DNA of 64,000 nt from CAVXZE01 sp963766175 (GTDB lineage Bacteria; Myxococcota_A; UBA9160; UBA6930), in the NCBI GenBank assembly GCA_963766175.1, contig CAVXZE010000002.1, positions 248,001 through 312,000 on the forward strand. Reading direction: 5' to 3'. The translations under genes were made by a program, and so were the position numbers. The notes under the pieces were generated by a model, which was not told the DNA's origin, searched no databases, and worked only from the letters and a program-made list of their open reading frames with translations. This document shows, piece after piece, positions 8,905 to 17,319 of the stretch (position 1 is the stretch's first letter; each line of letters starts with the position of its first letter).

Positions 8905-9036
8905 GGCTTTCTCCAGGAAGTGGACCTTGACACCCTCTCGGTGACGCCGCGGCCCCCTCTCGTGAAGGCGGTTCTCCAGCTGATGCATCATACCGCTGAC
9001 ACATTTTCCTCCCGCGCACCACCTAAATGAATGAAT

Positions 9037-9100
9037 GCCCCATCCCTGGCGGGGCTTCTCAAAGGTGGAAGGCAGGGTCTGCGATGCAGGCCCTGCCTTC
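9037..9100 (+). other. Two tandem hairpins in the yifB leader
   Basis: The stretch GCCCC...GGGGC (about 9037-9055) is followed by a long stem at 9068-9100. There, 15-base arms starting GAAGGCAGGG and ending CCCTGCCTTC pair around a GAT loop with one T-G wobble. Both lie between the divergent M28-like gene and the yifB start at 9155, so they would be in the yifB leader RNA. No T run follows. It could be an attenuator or structured leader, or an operator; I do not recognise a known riboswitch. Confidence 0.4.
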
Positions 9101-9154
9101 AACATGTGGTCCACGCCCCGCCCCTGCCTGGTAATCGGTCCCGCGGAGATCCCT

Positions 9155-10681
9155 GTGTCTCGCATCCTGGGGGCCGCGCTCTCGGGTGTCGATGGCATCC
9201 CGATCGAGGTAGAGGTTCGGATCAGCTCCCAGCTTCCGCGGATCGACATCGTCGGTCTTCCGGAGGCGGCTGTCCGAGAGAGCGCCGCCCGGGTCCGTGC
9301 GGCGATCTCGTCGATCGGGAGAACCTTTCCGGCACGCCGTGTGACCGTCAATCTAGCCCCCGCGGGGGTAAGAAAAAGTGGTGCAGGTCTGGATCTACCG
9401 ATCGCGATCGGGATCCTGGCCGCCGATGGGGCTCTGGAAGCGCATCGCCTGGGAGCTCTGGCACTGGTCGGCGAGCTGGCCCTGGACGGTCGGCTCCGCG
9501 CAGTACGGGGCGCCCTGGCGCGAACGCTGTGCCTGGCTGCAGCGGGGGCCCGTCGGGTAATCGTTCCCCGAGAGAACGGCCCGGAGGCGGGTCTGGCCCC
9601 CCGCATCGACGTCCGGATCGCGGAGGATCTCGCGTCGGTGGTGGAATGTCTGGGCGCCGGCCGGGATCTCCCTCGAGCCCCGAAGGCCGCCGCTGCGAGA
9701 TCCCCGGGTGCTGCCTCCAGAGTGGATCTGCGCGACATCCGGGGCCAGGCGAGGGCCAAGAGAGCCCTCGAGCTGATGGCCGCTGGCGGCCACGGACTGC
9801 TTTTCCTGGGCCCTCCCGGAACCGGGAAGACGCTGCTGGCCCGAAGCCTCCCCGGACTGCTCCCGGCACTCGACTTCGAAGAGGCCCTCGAGGTGACGCG
9901 GATCCACGGCGCGACGGGTCGCCTGGACCGAGATGCACCTCTGATGACCGAGCGCCCCTTCCGGGCTCCTCACCACACCGCCAGCCGGGCCGGTCTGTTG
10001 GGGGGCGGAGCGCCCCCGCGGCCCGGTGAAGTCTCCCTGGCCCATCGAGGCGTGCTCTTCCTCGATGAGCTTCCAGAGTTCGAGCGGCGCAGCCTGGAGT
10101 CGCTTCGTCAGGTGATCGAGGAGCGGCGGGTTCTGATCGCCCGAGCCCAGGGCACCTCGGAGTTCCCCGCCCATTTTCAGCTCGTGGCGGCCGCTAATCC
10201 CTGCCCTTGCGGCTGGCGGCTCTCGGAGCTCCGGGACTGCCGCTGCGACGATGCCGCCGTGGCCCGCTACGCCGCCCGCCTCTCCGGACCGCTCCGCGAC
10301 CGGATCGATCTCCACGTGAGCGTTCCCGAGATCTCCTGGAGCGAGCTCGACGGCCCTCCGGACGCCCCCGACAGCGCCTCGGTGCGGGCGCGGGTCGAAG
10401 CGGCGCGGCGTCGCCAGGCGCGACGGCTCGCAGCCTCCGGAGTCTCCACCAATGCCGAGATCCCCATCAGCGCGCTGGATGAGGCGGTGGCGGCCACTCC
10501 CGAGGCGCGCGCTCTGCTGGCGAAGGCGGTCGAGCGTCTGGCGCTCTCTGCCCGAGCCGCGCACCGCGTCCTGCGAGTGGCTCGCACCGTCGCCGACCTA
10601 GCCGACGAGCCGCAGGTCGGTCCGGCGGCCATGGCCGAGGCGGTGGACCTCCGAGGGGAGGTGCCCCGGCCGATCGGCTGA
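9155..10681 (+). CDS. YifB/ComM family Mg-chelatase-like AAA+ ATPase
   Basis: The 508-residue protein has the ComM/YifB layout: an N-terminal Lon-like fold domain with GIPIEVEVRIS and GLPEAAVRES, then an AAA+ domain with Walker A GPPGTGKT, Walker B GVLFLDELPEF, and the cysteine cluster NPCPCGW...CRC, ending with a Mg_chelatase C-terminal domain. ComM is a hexameric DNA helicase that promotes branch migration during natural transformation in some Gram-negative bacteria; the cellular role here is inferred from the family. The start is GTG at 9155, with GGAG six bases upstream, because relatives begin at this point (VSRILGAALSGVDG). ATG 9104 would add an unlikely extension. Confidence 0.88.
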   Translation: MSRILGAALSGVDGIPIEVEVRISSQLPRIDIVGLPEAAVRESAARVRAAISSIGRTFPARRVTVNLAPAGVRKSGAGLDLPIAIGILAADGALEAHRLGALALVGELALDGRLRAVRGALARTLCLAAAGARRVIVPRENGPEAGLAPRIDVRIAEDLASVVECLGAGRDLPRAPKAAAARSPGAASRVDLRDIRGQARAKRALELMAAGGHGLLFLGPPGTGKTLLARSLPGLLPALDFEEALEVTRIHGATGRLDRDAPLMTERPFRAPHHTASRAGLLGGGAPPRPGEVSLAHRGVLFLDELPEFERRSLESLRQVIEERRVLIARAQGTSEFPAHFQLVAAANPCPCGWRLSELRDCRCDDAAVARYAARLSGPLRDRIDLHVSVPEISWSELDGPPDAPDSASVRARVEAARRRQARRLAASGVSTNAEIPISALDEAVAATPEARALLAKAVERLALSARAAHRVLRVARTVADLADEPQVGPAAMAEAVDLRGEVPRPIG

Positions 10682-10714
10682 GGGGTGCAGTCGAGATGTG
10701 CGCGCACTGCTTTC

Positions 10715-10734
10715 GGTGTCCGAAATCGGACACC
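10715..10734. promoter_or_regulatory. Perfect 8-bp inverted repeat after yifB
   Basis: GGTGTCCG, loop AAAT, CGGACACC. It lies 34 bp past the yifB stop and could be a weak terminator without a T run or an operator for the downstream small gene. No recognised regulator motif is assigned. Confidence 0.3.
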
Positions 10735-10848
10735 CCGCGACCGAAATCCGTCACCTCATCGCGACCCCCGAGCCAGGCTCATCCGCGAACGGTCAGAAAG
10801 CGCTGTGATTTCAAGGGCGTTCACGGATACTGGGACCCGGACTCCCGA

Positions 10849-10864
10849 TGGCACGCATCCTGCT
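10849..10864 (+). promoter_or_regulatory. Sigma-54-like -24/-12 element
   Basis: TGGCACG, four bases, then CTGCT matches the -24/-12 consensus (TGGCACG-N4-TTGCW) at all but one conserved base. It lies about 29 bp before the ATG at 10893 of the 71-aa gene. If real, that small gene is activated by an enhancer-binding protein. A single chance match cannot be excluded. Confidence 0.35.
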
Positions 10865-10892
10865 TTACAGAAGAGCAGGCGAGGCGAGCATC

Positions 10893-11108
10893 ATGGGTGC
10901 AGTCGTCAAGAGAGTCTCCTCCAACACGCGCTGCCACCCCCGACGGGGGGAGGACAGAATCGACACGACGCTCCTCGAGTTGGTCCAGGCCATCGCCCGG
11001 AACACCAGCGACGAGCGCGAGATCGTCGCCACCGCGCGCCACCTGCTCCGCACCGGCCGCGTGCGCCTGATCGGCAACTTCCGCGGCCGCCGGCTCGACG
11101 CCACCTGA
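10893..11108 (+). CDS. Small conserved hypothetical protein, 71 aa
   Basis: This short basic protein has no domain I can name. It contains RVSSNTRCHPRRGEDRID, then a helical stretch with DEREIVATARHLLRTG, ending LIGNFRGRRLDAT. The look is of a small cytoplasmic nucleic-acid- or protein-binding factor, but no function is shown. Start choice: ATG 10893 (after GGCGAGCATC) rather than 10848, because the latter lies inside a sigma-54-like promoter element. It sits 83 bp before the topoisomerase VI pair, on the same strand. Confidence 0.6.
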   Translation: MGAVVKRVSSNTRCHPRRGEDRIDTTLLELVQAIARNTSDEREIVATARHLLRTGRVRLIGNFRGRRLDAT

Positions 11109-11191
11109 AATTGCCAGGAACGGCGTCTGCTTGACCGCCCTCCTTCCGGAGAGGATCATCACGCCGTGCCCGAATCCGGGGGGTGATCGGC

Positions 11192-12895
11192 ATGGGTGAC
11201 CAGGAATCTTTTGCGTTCGACGGGGCGGCCTCGAAGCGCCCGGCGCAGCCAGCGTCCAAGAGCGCCGACGCGCCCAAGCCGCGCAAGCCCAGGGCGCGAA
11301 AGCCGGCGCCTGGCGACCGCTCCCCCAGCCAGACCCGCATGACGGCCAAGGAGATGGCCGGACGGCAGCGGGACATCTCCGTCTCGGAGTTCTTCGCCAA
11401 GAACCGACACCTGCTCGGATTCGACAACCCCTCGAAGGCGCTTCTGACGACGGTCAAGGAAGGTGTCGACAATTCCCTCGACGCCTGCGAAGAGGCCGGC
11501 GTCATCCCGGAGATCCGCGTCGAGATCGTCCAGCTCGACGAGAACCGCTTCCGGGTCGCCGTCGAGGACAACGGGCCGGGCATCGTCCGCTCTCAGGTTC
11601 CGAAGATCTTCGGGCGGCTGCTCTACGGATCGAAGTTCCACCACCTGCGCCAGAGCCGGGGCCAGCAGGGGATCGGCATCAGCGCTGCCGGCATGTACGG
11701 GCTCCTCACCACGGGAAAGCCGATCATCATCACCACCCGCACCGGTCCGAAGAAGGCGGCCCATCACTTCGAGCTGGTGATCGACACCAAGACCAACGAG
11801 CCCAGGGTGAAGCGGGACGACGAGGTGACCTGGGAGAAGGCCCACGGAACCCGCGTCGAGATCGAGCTGGAGGGTGGCTACCGCGGTGGCCAGCACTCGG
11901 TCGACGCCTACATGCGGCAGATCTCCCTGGCGAATCCCCATGCGAAGCTCACCTTCGTCCCGCCCAAGCCCGAGAAGTACGGCGCCGAACACGTCTTCGA
12001 CCGGGTGACCGACGAGCTGCCGCCCGAGACCGCCGAGATCAAGCCTCACCCCTACGGCGTCGAGCTCGGCGTGTTGATGCAGATGTTTCGCGACACCAGG
12101 GCGCGCAATCTGCGCGGCTGTCTGATGAAGGACTTCTCCCGGGTCTCGAGCCGGATCGCGGAAGAGATCTGCCAGAGGGCCAAGGTGGCCAGCTCGCGGC
12201 GTCCCGGGGAGATGAGTCGCGACGAGTCGGAGAGGGTTCACAAGGCGATCCAAGCCACCAAGATCATGGCGCCGCCGACGGACTGCATCGCCCCGATCGG
12301 AGAGGAGTTGATCGAGAGCTCCTTGCGGGGGGAGGTCCAGGCCGACTTCTACGCGGCGGTGACGCGGCGCCCGACCGTCTACCGGGGGAATCCCTTCCTG
12401 ATCGAAGCCGGTCTCGCCTACGGCGGCGAACTCTCGGCAGACGATCCGGTCACGGTCTTCCGCTTCGCGAATCGCGTCCCGCTCCAGTACCAGCAGGGCG
12501 CCTGCGCGATCACCAAGGGCGTCACAGCCACGGACTGGAAGTCCTACCAGCTCCAGCAACCCCGAGGCGCCCCCCCAGTCGGTCCCATGTTGTTGATGGT
12601 GCACATCGCAAGCGTCTGGGTCCCCTTCACTTCCGAGAGCAAGGAAGCCATCGCCCACTACCCGGAGATCATCAAGGAGATCCGCCTGACCCTCCAGGAA
12701 TGCGGGCGCCGCGTGGCGACCCACATCCGCAAACGGAGGCGCGAGACGGACGAGGCCAAGAAGCTCGCCTACATCGAGAAATACATCCCGCAGGTGGCCG
12801 TCGGGCTCCAGGAGATCCTGGGTTTCCCGGACCGCGAGCGGGACAAGGTAGTCGCCGACCTCACCGATGTGCTAGAGCGCAGCCGGAGGCTCTGA
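11192..12895 (+). CDS. top6B: DNA topoisomerase VI subunit B
   Basis: Subunit B is the ATPase of the type IIB topoisomerase, which passes one duplex through a double-strand break made by subunit A. The 567-residue protein has a basic Lys/Pro-rich N-terminal tail, then a GHKL ATP-binding domain: VKEGVDNSLDACEEAG (N box), VEDNGPGI and QQGIGISAAGMYG (ATP lid). A transducer-type domain follows. ATG 11192 is used, preceded by GGGGGGTGA; GTG 11183 is possible. Subunit A starts 2 bp after its stop. Topoisomerase VI is typical of archaea and plants and is sparse in bacteria, so the pair is notable. The assignment is firm because the partner is adjacent. Confidence 0.92.
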   Translation: MGDQESFAFDGAASKRPAQPASKSADAPKPRKPRARKPAPGDRSPSQTRMTAKEMAGRQRDISVSEFFAKNRHLLGFDNPSKALLTTVKEGVDNSLDACEEAGVIPEIRVEIVQLDENRFRVAVEDNGPGIVRSQVPKIFGRLLYGSKFHHLRQSRGQQGIGISAAGMYGLLTTGKPIIITTRTGPKKAAHHFELVIDTKTNEPRVKRDDEVTWEKAHGTRVEIELEGGYRGGQHSVDAYMRQISLANPHAKLTFVPPKPEKYGAEHVFDRVTDELPPETAEIKPHPYGVELGVLMQMFRDTRARNLRGCLMKDFSRVSSRIAEEICQRAKVASSRRPGEMSRDESERVHKAIQATKIMAPPTDCIAPIGEELIESSLRGEVQADFYAAVTRRPTVYRGNPFLIEAGLAYGGELSADDPVTVFRFANRVPLQYQQGACAITKGVTATDWKSYQLQQPRGAPPVGPMLLMVHIASVWVPFTSESKEAIAHYPEIIKEIRLTLQECGRRVATHIRKRRRETDEAKKLAYIEKYIPQVAVGLQEILGFPDRERDKVVADLTDVLERSRRL

Positions 12896-12897
12896 CA

Positions 12898-14124
12898 GTG
12901 GCGACACGCAAGAAATCCACCCGGGCCAAGGCGACGCCGCGAAAGAACACCCGGAAGAGCACCGCGCGCGTCTCGAAGGATGCGGCGCAGCAGCTGGCGA
13001 GCGAGGTCGCCAGGCGGAGCCAGGAGCTCGACAAGGTCACCCTGAAGCTGATCCAGGAAACCGCCACTGGCGTCCAGAAGCACATCCACAAGCACAGGAA
13101 GCCGGACCTCTCCTTCCCGATCCGCTCGCTCAGCAACGTCTCCTACTCCCAGGAAAGGGGCTACTTCGAGATCGGCAAGCAGAGGAAGACCCGTACCCTC
13201 ACCGTGAACACGGTCAAGAACTTCGCCCAGACCCTTCGCATGATGGGGCTCTCGAAGAACCTGGTGGAGACCAACGACTTCGCCACCAAACGGGACGCCT
13301 ACTACCAGAGCAAGAACTGGGAGGAGGCGAAGTTCGACGAGCAGCCCGAATCCGACACGGTGATGGATGACATCGAGGCGATGTTCTCGATCCAGGGGGT
13401 CTCCCGGGAGCAGCTGCGATTCGTTCCGGACGAGAGCTACAACGGCTCCGTAGCCGGACAGCTGATCGTCCTCGACCCCGACCGGGAGACGGGCGAGATT
13501 GAGCGGATCGACTGCACTCGCTTCGGCTCGGGTGCGTACTCGATTCCCTCCTCGGTGGAGCCGCTCTCCTTCGAGACCGACGCCCGCTTCATCCTGGCCA
13601 TCGAGACCGGCGGTATCTTTCAACGCCTCCAGAGCCACAAGTTCTGGCGGACCGCCGACTGCATACTCGTCTCCATGGGAGGCGTTCCGGCCCGCGCCTG
13701 CCGGCGCTTCATTCGCAAGCTCTCGGACGACTGCAAGCTCCCGGTCTACGCCTTCGTGGATTGCGACCCCTACGGCATCTCGAACATCTACCGCACGCTC
13801 AAGGTCGGCTCCGGCAACGCCGCCCACCTGTCGCAGTTCTTCTGTGTGCCCCAGGCCCGCTACCTGGGGGTGACACCGAGCGACATTCGCGAATACGATC
13901 TGCCCACCCATCCGCTACAGGACGTGGACGTGAAGCGCGCCAAGGATGCCCTGAAGAACGATCCCTTCTTCAAGTCCCAGAAGCCCTGGCAGAAGGCCAT
14001 CAACGATCTGCTCAAGATGGGGGTGCGCGCGGAGCAGCAGGCCCTCGCCAAGTGGGGCCTCAACTACGTGATCGAGGAGTACCTGCCCCGCAAGCTGGGC
14101 GAACCCGGCAAGTTCCTGCCCTGA
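12898..14124 (+). CDS. top6A: DNA topoisomerase VI subunit A (Spo11-like)
   Basis: Subunit A cuts DNA through a tyrosine. The 408-residue product has a basic Lys/Arg tail, a winged-helix 5Y-CAP domain with KRDAYYQSK (catalytic Tyr136, by alignment with Spo11), and a Toprim domain with AIETGGIFQRL (Glu) and VDCDPYG (DxD) for magnesium. The conserved C-terminal segment ends LPRKLGEPGKF. The start is GTG 12898, two bases after the top6B stop, with CGGAGG upstream; the longer frame from 12700 only overlaps top6B. Co-translation with subunit B fits an A2B2 enzyme. No truncation or lost residue is seen. Confidence 0.92.
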   Translation: MATRKKSTRAKATPRKNTRKSTARVSKDAAQQLASEVARRSQELDKVTLKLIQETATGVQKHIHKHRKPDLSFPIRSLSNVSYSQERGYFEIGKQRKTRTLTVNTVKNFAQTLRMMGLSKNLVETNDFATKRDAYYQSKNWEEAKFDEQPESDTVMDDIEAMFSIQGVSREQLRFVPDESYNGSVAGQLIVLDPDRETGEIERIDCTRFGSGAYSIPSSVEPLSFETDARFILAIETGGIFQRLQSHKFWRTADCILVSMGGVPARACRRFIRKLSDDCKLPVYAFVDCDPYGISNIYRTLKVGSGNAAHLSQFFCVPQARYLGVTPSDIREYDLPTHPLQDVDVKRAKDALKNDPFFKSQKPWQKAINDLLKMGVRAEQQALAKWGLNYVIEEYLPRKLGEPGKFLP

Positions 14125-14172
14125 ACCGGTAGAGCACTTCCCGCACTCGGCCGCGGCAGCACCGAACTCGGC

Positions 14173-14334
14173 TCAGAAGTCCTCTTCGAGCTCCATCTCC
14201 TCCGGGTCTCGCCTGGAGCCCTTGAGGGTGAGCGGCGCCCCACAGTAGGTGCAGAAGGCCTCGTCTCCCGGCTTCTCGTCGCCAGCGATGGGCACGTCGG
14301 CGTTGCAGACCGGGCAGCTGAGTTCGGAACGCAT
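14173..14334 (-). CDS. 53-aa zinc-ribbon protein
   Basis: MRSELSCPVC...CTYC gives two CxxC knuckles 18 residues apart, the mark of a zinc ribbon, followed by a short acidic tail (EEMELEEDF). It could be an accessory or regulatory protein; no partner is evident. The ATG at 14334 is chosen because the ribbon begins right after it and the much longer upstream frames run antisense to the TPM gene. It diverges from the TPM gene at 14423 and converges on top6A. The ribosome site (GGGGCG) is weak, so confidence is moderate. Confidence 0.6.
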   Translation of the reverse strand: MRSELSCPVCNADVPIAGDEKPGDEAFCTYCGAPLTLKGSRRDPEEMELEEDF

Positions 14335-14422
14335 GACGCCCCAAAGATCGGAGCTCCGGCGAAGGAGCTTGAGGGGTGAGCGATCCGGTACCATCACGGG
14401 ATCCCCGATGGAGGGAGGAGAC

Positions 14423-15355
14423 GTGACCCAGCCGATCGCGGAGGTCGCCTTCGCAGCGCTCCTGGGAGCACTGCTGGGATTGCCGTTTCGGGCCCTCCAC
14501 CGCCCCCCTTTGGGCGCGCTGATCGCCCTCGGCGTCGGGATCGGCATCGCCCGGCTGCTGCATGCGCCCTGGGGCTGGTCGGCGCTGGCGGCGCTCTCGG
14601 GCGCCGCGCTCGCTCTCCTGGCGCCTGGGCTCGGCTCGTGGCGGCGCGGGAAGGGGAGCTTCGCGAGTGGGACGGCGGGCGGCTTCTCCCGAGGCGCTAC
14701 CGCCCCCGGGCAGATCGCCCGGATCAGACCCTCGGCGCTCCTCGATCCTGCCGATCGCCTGCGCATCGAGGGGGCGGTGCTGGAGGCGGAGCAGAATACC
14801 GCGGGGGAGATCGTGGTGGCGGTGGTCGGCTCCTGCGCCGAGTACGGAAGTGCCGGATGGAGACTGGGTGCGGCCATGGCGCTGCTCGGCTTCCTGGGAG
14901 CGGGGATCTTCGCCACGGAGATCGGCCTCGGGATCCTGCTGGGAGCCCAGGCCGTGGGGCTCGCGCTCGGGCATCTCCTGGGCCGGATCCAGATCGTCCG
15001 GCGCTCCCTGATCTCCGACAGCTTCATGCAGGAGTGCGCCGAACGGCGCGCCTGGAGTGCATTTGCCGAGAACGGGCTGGCCCGCACGGCAGAACGCACG
15101 GGCATCCTGATCTTCGTGGCGCTGTTCGAGCACAGGGTGATCGTTCTGGGCGACGAGGGTGTGGACCGGGTACTCGACCCGGACGAAAGCTGGGAGGAGG
15201 TGGTGGGGCTGCTCCTCGCCGGTGTCCGGGAGAAGCGCGCTGCCGAGGGAATCCTCGCGGCGGTGCGACGCTGCGGGGAGCTCCTGCAGACACACCTGCC
15301 GGCGCCGCCGAAGTCCCTCAATCAGCTGCCGACGGCCCTGATCCTCGAGGATTGA
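14423..15355 (+). CDS. TPM-domain membrane protein
   Basis: The 310-residue protein has two or three N-terminal membrane segments, then LLDPADRLRIEGAVLEAEQN followed by TAGEIVVAVVGSC, the signature of the TPM (TLP18.3/Psb32/MOLO-1) domain. The domain is interrupted by a hydrophobic hairpin (LLGFLGAGIFATEIGLGILL and onward) and resumes with RTGILIFVALFEHRVIVLGD, as in the TPM family. Bacterial TPM proteins are poorly understood membrane proteins, sometimes linked to envelope stress. GTG 14423 has an ideal GGAGGAG site; ATG 14408 is an alternative. The next gene, a TPR lipoprotein, starts 40 bp downstream and may share the transcript. Confidence 0.75.
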   Translation: MTQPIAEVAFAALLGALLGLPFRALHRPPLGALIALGVGIGIARLLHAPWGWSALAALSGAALALLAPGLGSWRRGKGSFASGTAGGFSRGATAPGQIARIRPSALLDPADRLRIEGAVLEAEQNTAGEIVVAVVGSCAEYGSAGWRLGAAMALLGFLGAGIFATEIGLGILLGAQAVGLALGHLLGRIQIVRRSLISDSFMQECAERRAWSAFAENGLARTAERTGILIFVALFEHRVIVLGDEGVDRVLDPDESWEEVVGLLLAGVREKRAAEGILAAVRRCGELLQTHLPAPPKSLNQLPTALILED

Positions 15356-15394
15356 GCGGTGGGCAGGCGGAGGCGGGACGGTTACGAGGCGAAG

Positions 15395-15718
15395 ATGCGG
15401 CGGCTCCTGGTGACGCTTCTTCTGGTCGCCCTGGCTTCCGTGGGCTGCGCCAGCTACCAGGGGGCGCGACTCTACACGAGCGGGACCGAGGCCCTGGACC
15501 GGGGCGACAACGCCCGTGCCATCGCGGACCTCGAGCGCGCAGCGGAGCTGGTTCCCGATAGGTCCGAGGTCCAGAACCACCTGGGCCTGGCCTACGCCGC
15601 CGACGGTCGCCACCGCGAGGCGCTGCTCGCCTTCCGGCGCGCGGTGGCACTCGACTGCGGCAACCAGGCCGCCAGGCACAACCTCGAAGCCGCCGAGGCC
15701 CGCGCGAGCGACCCGTGA
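15395..15718 (+). CDS. Small TPR lipoprotein
   Basis: This 107-residue precursor has a signal peptide ending at the lipobox SVGC and then about two tetratricopeptide repeats (ALDRGDNARAIADLERAAEL; HLGLAYAADGRHREALLAFR). TPR lipoproteins act as protein-interaction scaffolds in the envelope. ATG 15395 has GAGG upstream and begins the signal sequence directly; GTG 15359 would put a charged extension ahead of it. It follows the TPM gene closely and precedes fur by 64 bp. Confidence 0.75.
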   Translation: MRRLLVTLLLVALASVGCASYQGARLYTSGTEALDRGDNARAIADLERAAELVPDRSEVQNHLGLAYAADGRHREALLAFRRAVALDCGNQAARHNLEAAEARASDP

Positions 15719-15782
15719 GGGGCACCCGCCGCGCCGAGACGATCCGCTTGATCCACGGGTCGCCTTTGCGTAGGGTCGGCGC

Positions 15783-16211
15783 ATGGCTCACGAACTTGAG
15801 CAGCGGGCACTCGCCAGCTACCTCGACGACAACCGACTCAAACACACCAAGCAGCGTCGGGCGATCCTGGAGGTGTTTCTCGACACCCAAGGTCACGTCA
15901 CCAGCGAGGATCTCTTCAGGAAGGTTCGCGAGATCTATCCCCACATCGGATACACGACCGTCTATCGGACCATGAAGATCCTGTGTGATGCCGGTCTCGC
16001 CAGCGAACGCCACTTCGACAACGGTGCGACCTGCTACGAGATCGAACACGAGCATCACGACCACCTGGTCTGCGTGCGATGCGGAAAGATCATCGAGTTC
16101 GAATGCTCGATGATCGAGGGCGCCCAGAACGACATCGTGAAGCGCTACGGCTTCCGCCTGCTGCGGCACCGCCATGAGCTCTACGGCTACTGCCCCGCCT
16201 GCCAGGGCTAG
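15783..16211 (+). CDS. Fur family metal-dependent transcriptional regulator
   Basis: The 142-residue protein has the Fur winged helix (KHTKQRRAILEVFL, then YTTVYRTMKILCDAGLA, the recognition helix) and the dimerisation domain with the metal-rich segment EHEHHDHLVCVRCG and the C-terminal CPAC. The two CxxC pairs would hold structural zinc and the His/Glu cluster the sensing metal. It is probably a repressor of iron or other metal uptake, or of peroxide stress genes; the exact metal cannot be read from sequence. ATG 15783 directly begins the conserved region. No target genes are adjacent. Confidence 0.9.
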   Translation: MAHELEQRALASYLDDNRLKHTKQRRAILEVFLDTQGHVTSEDLFRKVREIYPHIGYTTVYRTMKILCDAGLASERHFDNGATCYEIEHEHHDHLVCVRCGKIIEFECSMIEGAQNDIVKRYGFRLLRHRHELYGYCPACQG

Positions 16212-16240
16212 AGGCGCACTGCTCACCAGCTTGCGCCGCG

Positions 16241-17089
16241 TCAGTCCCCGGTGACGCGTACGTGGGCAATGACCGGAAGGTGGTCCGAAGCCCGTCTGGC
16301 AGCGGGGCTGATGTGGGCCTCCATTCTGCCGACCGTGGCGCCCCGGGCGTAGACGCGATCCAGAGCGAGGACGGGCCGGGAGGCGGGAAATGTGCGAGGC
16401 CAGGTGAGCTCGGCGCCGCCCACCATCTCGCGCTCGAGCGTCCGGGTCGCCTTGCAGCGCCGCCAGGCGTTCATGTCTCCCAGCAACACCACCGCGCCCT
16501 GGAGCTGGGGATGCTCGAGAATCGACCGCACCTGACGACGGCGGGTGCGGTCGACCAGGGCCAGGTGTGTCGATACCACCGAGAGCGGGCCGTGCTCTCC
16601 CGGAAACTGGGCCGCCAAGGCGGAGCGGCGCTCCACCCGGGAGAAGGAGAGGTCGAGACTGAAGACGCTGGTGATGGGCCAACGAGAGAGGATCGCATTC
16701 CCGACCTCACCGCGGCGATGCACCCGGGTCGCCACGAAGGCGAGGTGCAGGTGGAGGGCATCCGCCAGGCGCTCGAGGGGATCTTCCACGTCGAAGGGAC
16801 GCAGAACTTCCTGGAGCGCGATCACGTCGGCGGCGAGCTCCGAGATCACGAATCCCGCCCGGGCCGGATCGGGCCTTCGGGTGCCATTCGGTCCCGCCCA
16901 GCGGTGGACGTTGTAGCTCGCCACGGTGATGTCTCGACCCATCGCCTTGGCCTTGGGAAAGGTGGGAGCCTTCACCAAGGCCAGGTAGGGAATCGCCGCC
17001 GCGAGGGCGTCCTTTCGCGCCGCAGCGCGCTCGCGGTCTGCACGGGTCTTCCGACCCACTCTATTTCGTGCGGGCATGGTATTGGTCAT
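16241..17089 (-). CDS. Endonuclease/exonuclease/phosphatase family protein
   Basis: The 282-residue protein carries the EEP fold motifs: VASYNVHRW near residue 55, VIALQEVL (catalytic Glu), VVSTHLALV, GDMNAWR (Asp-x-Asn) and the C-terminal SDHLPVIAHV (Asp-His). Members hydrolyse phosphodiesters in DNA, phospholipids or phosphoinositides; the substrate here is unknown. A basic Arg/Ala-rich N-terminal stretch precedes the domain and there is no signal peptide. ATG 17089 is used (17077 is also possible); the frame to 17194 has no ribosome site. It diverges from the aldehyde dehydrogenase gene across a 230-bp gap in which I see no other feature. Confidence 0.85.
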   Translation of the reverse strand: MTNTMPARNRVGRKTRADRERAAARKDALAAAIPYLALVKAPTFPKAKAMGRDITVASYNVHRWAGPNGTRRPDPARAGFVISELAADVIALQEVLRPFDVEDPLERLADALHLHLAFVATRVHRRGEVGNAILSRWPITSVFSLDLSFSRVERRSALAAQFPGEHGPLSVVSTHLALVDRTRRRQVRSILEHPQLQGAVVLLGDMNAWRRCKATRTLEREMVGGAELTWPRTFPASRPVLALDRVYARGATVGRMEAHISPAARRASDHLPVIAHVRVTGD

Positions 17090-17319
17090 CGACCCCCGAC
17101 GAGGAACAGTCAAGGGCGAATTTGCTGGGAGATGATCTTCACCCCTCCCCCGAGGATCATAGCGGACCCGCCGGGTTCGCGGGAAACCCCCCACGTCGAT
17201 CGAGGATCTCCCGCCGCCTGGTGGAGTGATCGCGCACCACCGATAGATTCCCGGGCGCCTTCTGTTCCAGCGCGCAGGACGAAGTGGGCAGCTGTCGGTA
17301 GGCTCTAGGTAGATGCCCG

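Noticed and set aside
11159..12724. 521-codon antisense frame
   Set aside because: It opposes top6B, whose motifs are clear.
16215..16245. Fourth copy of the dispersed repeat
   Set aside because: Only a short core (AAGCTGGTGAG on the minus strand) matches; too little to claim.
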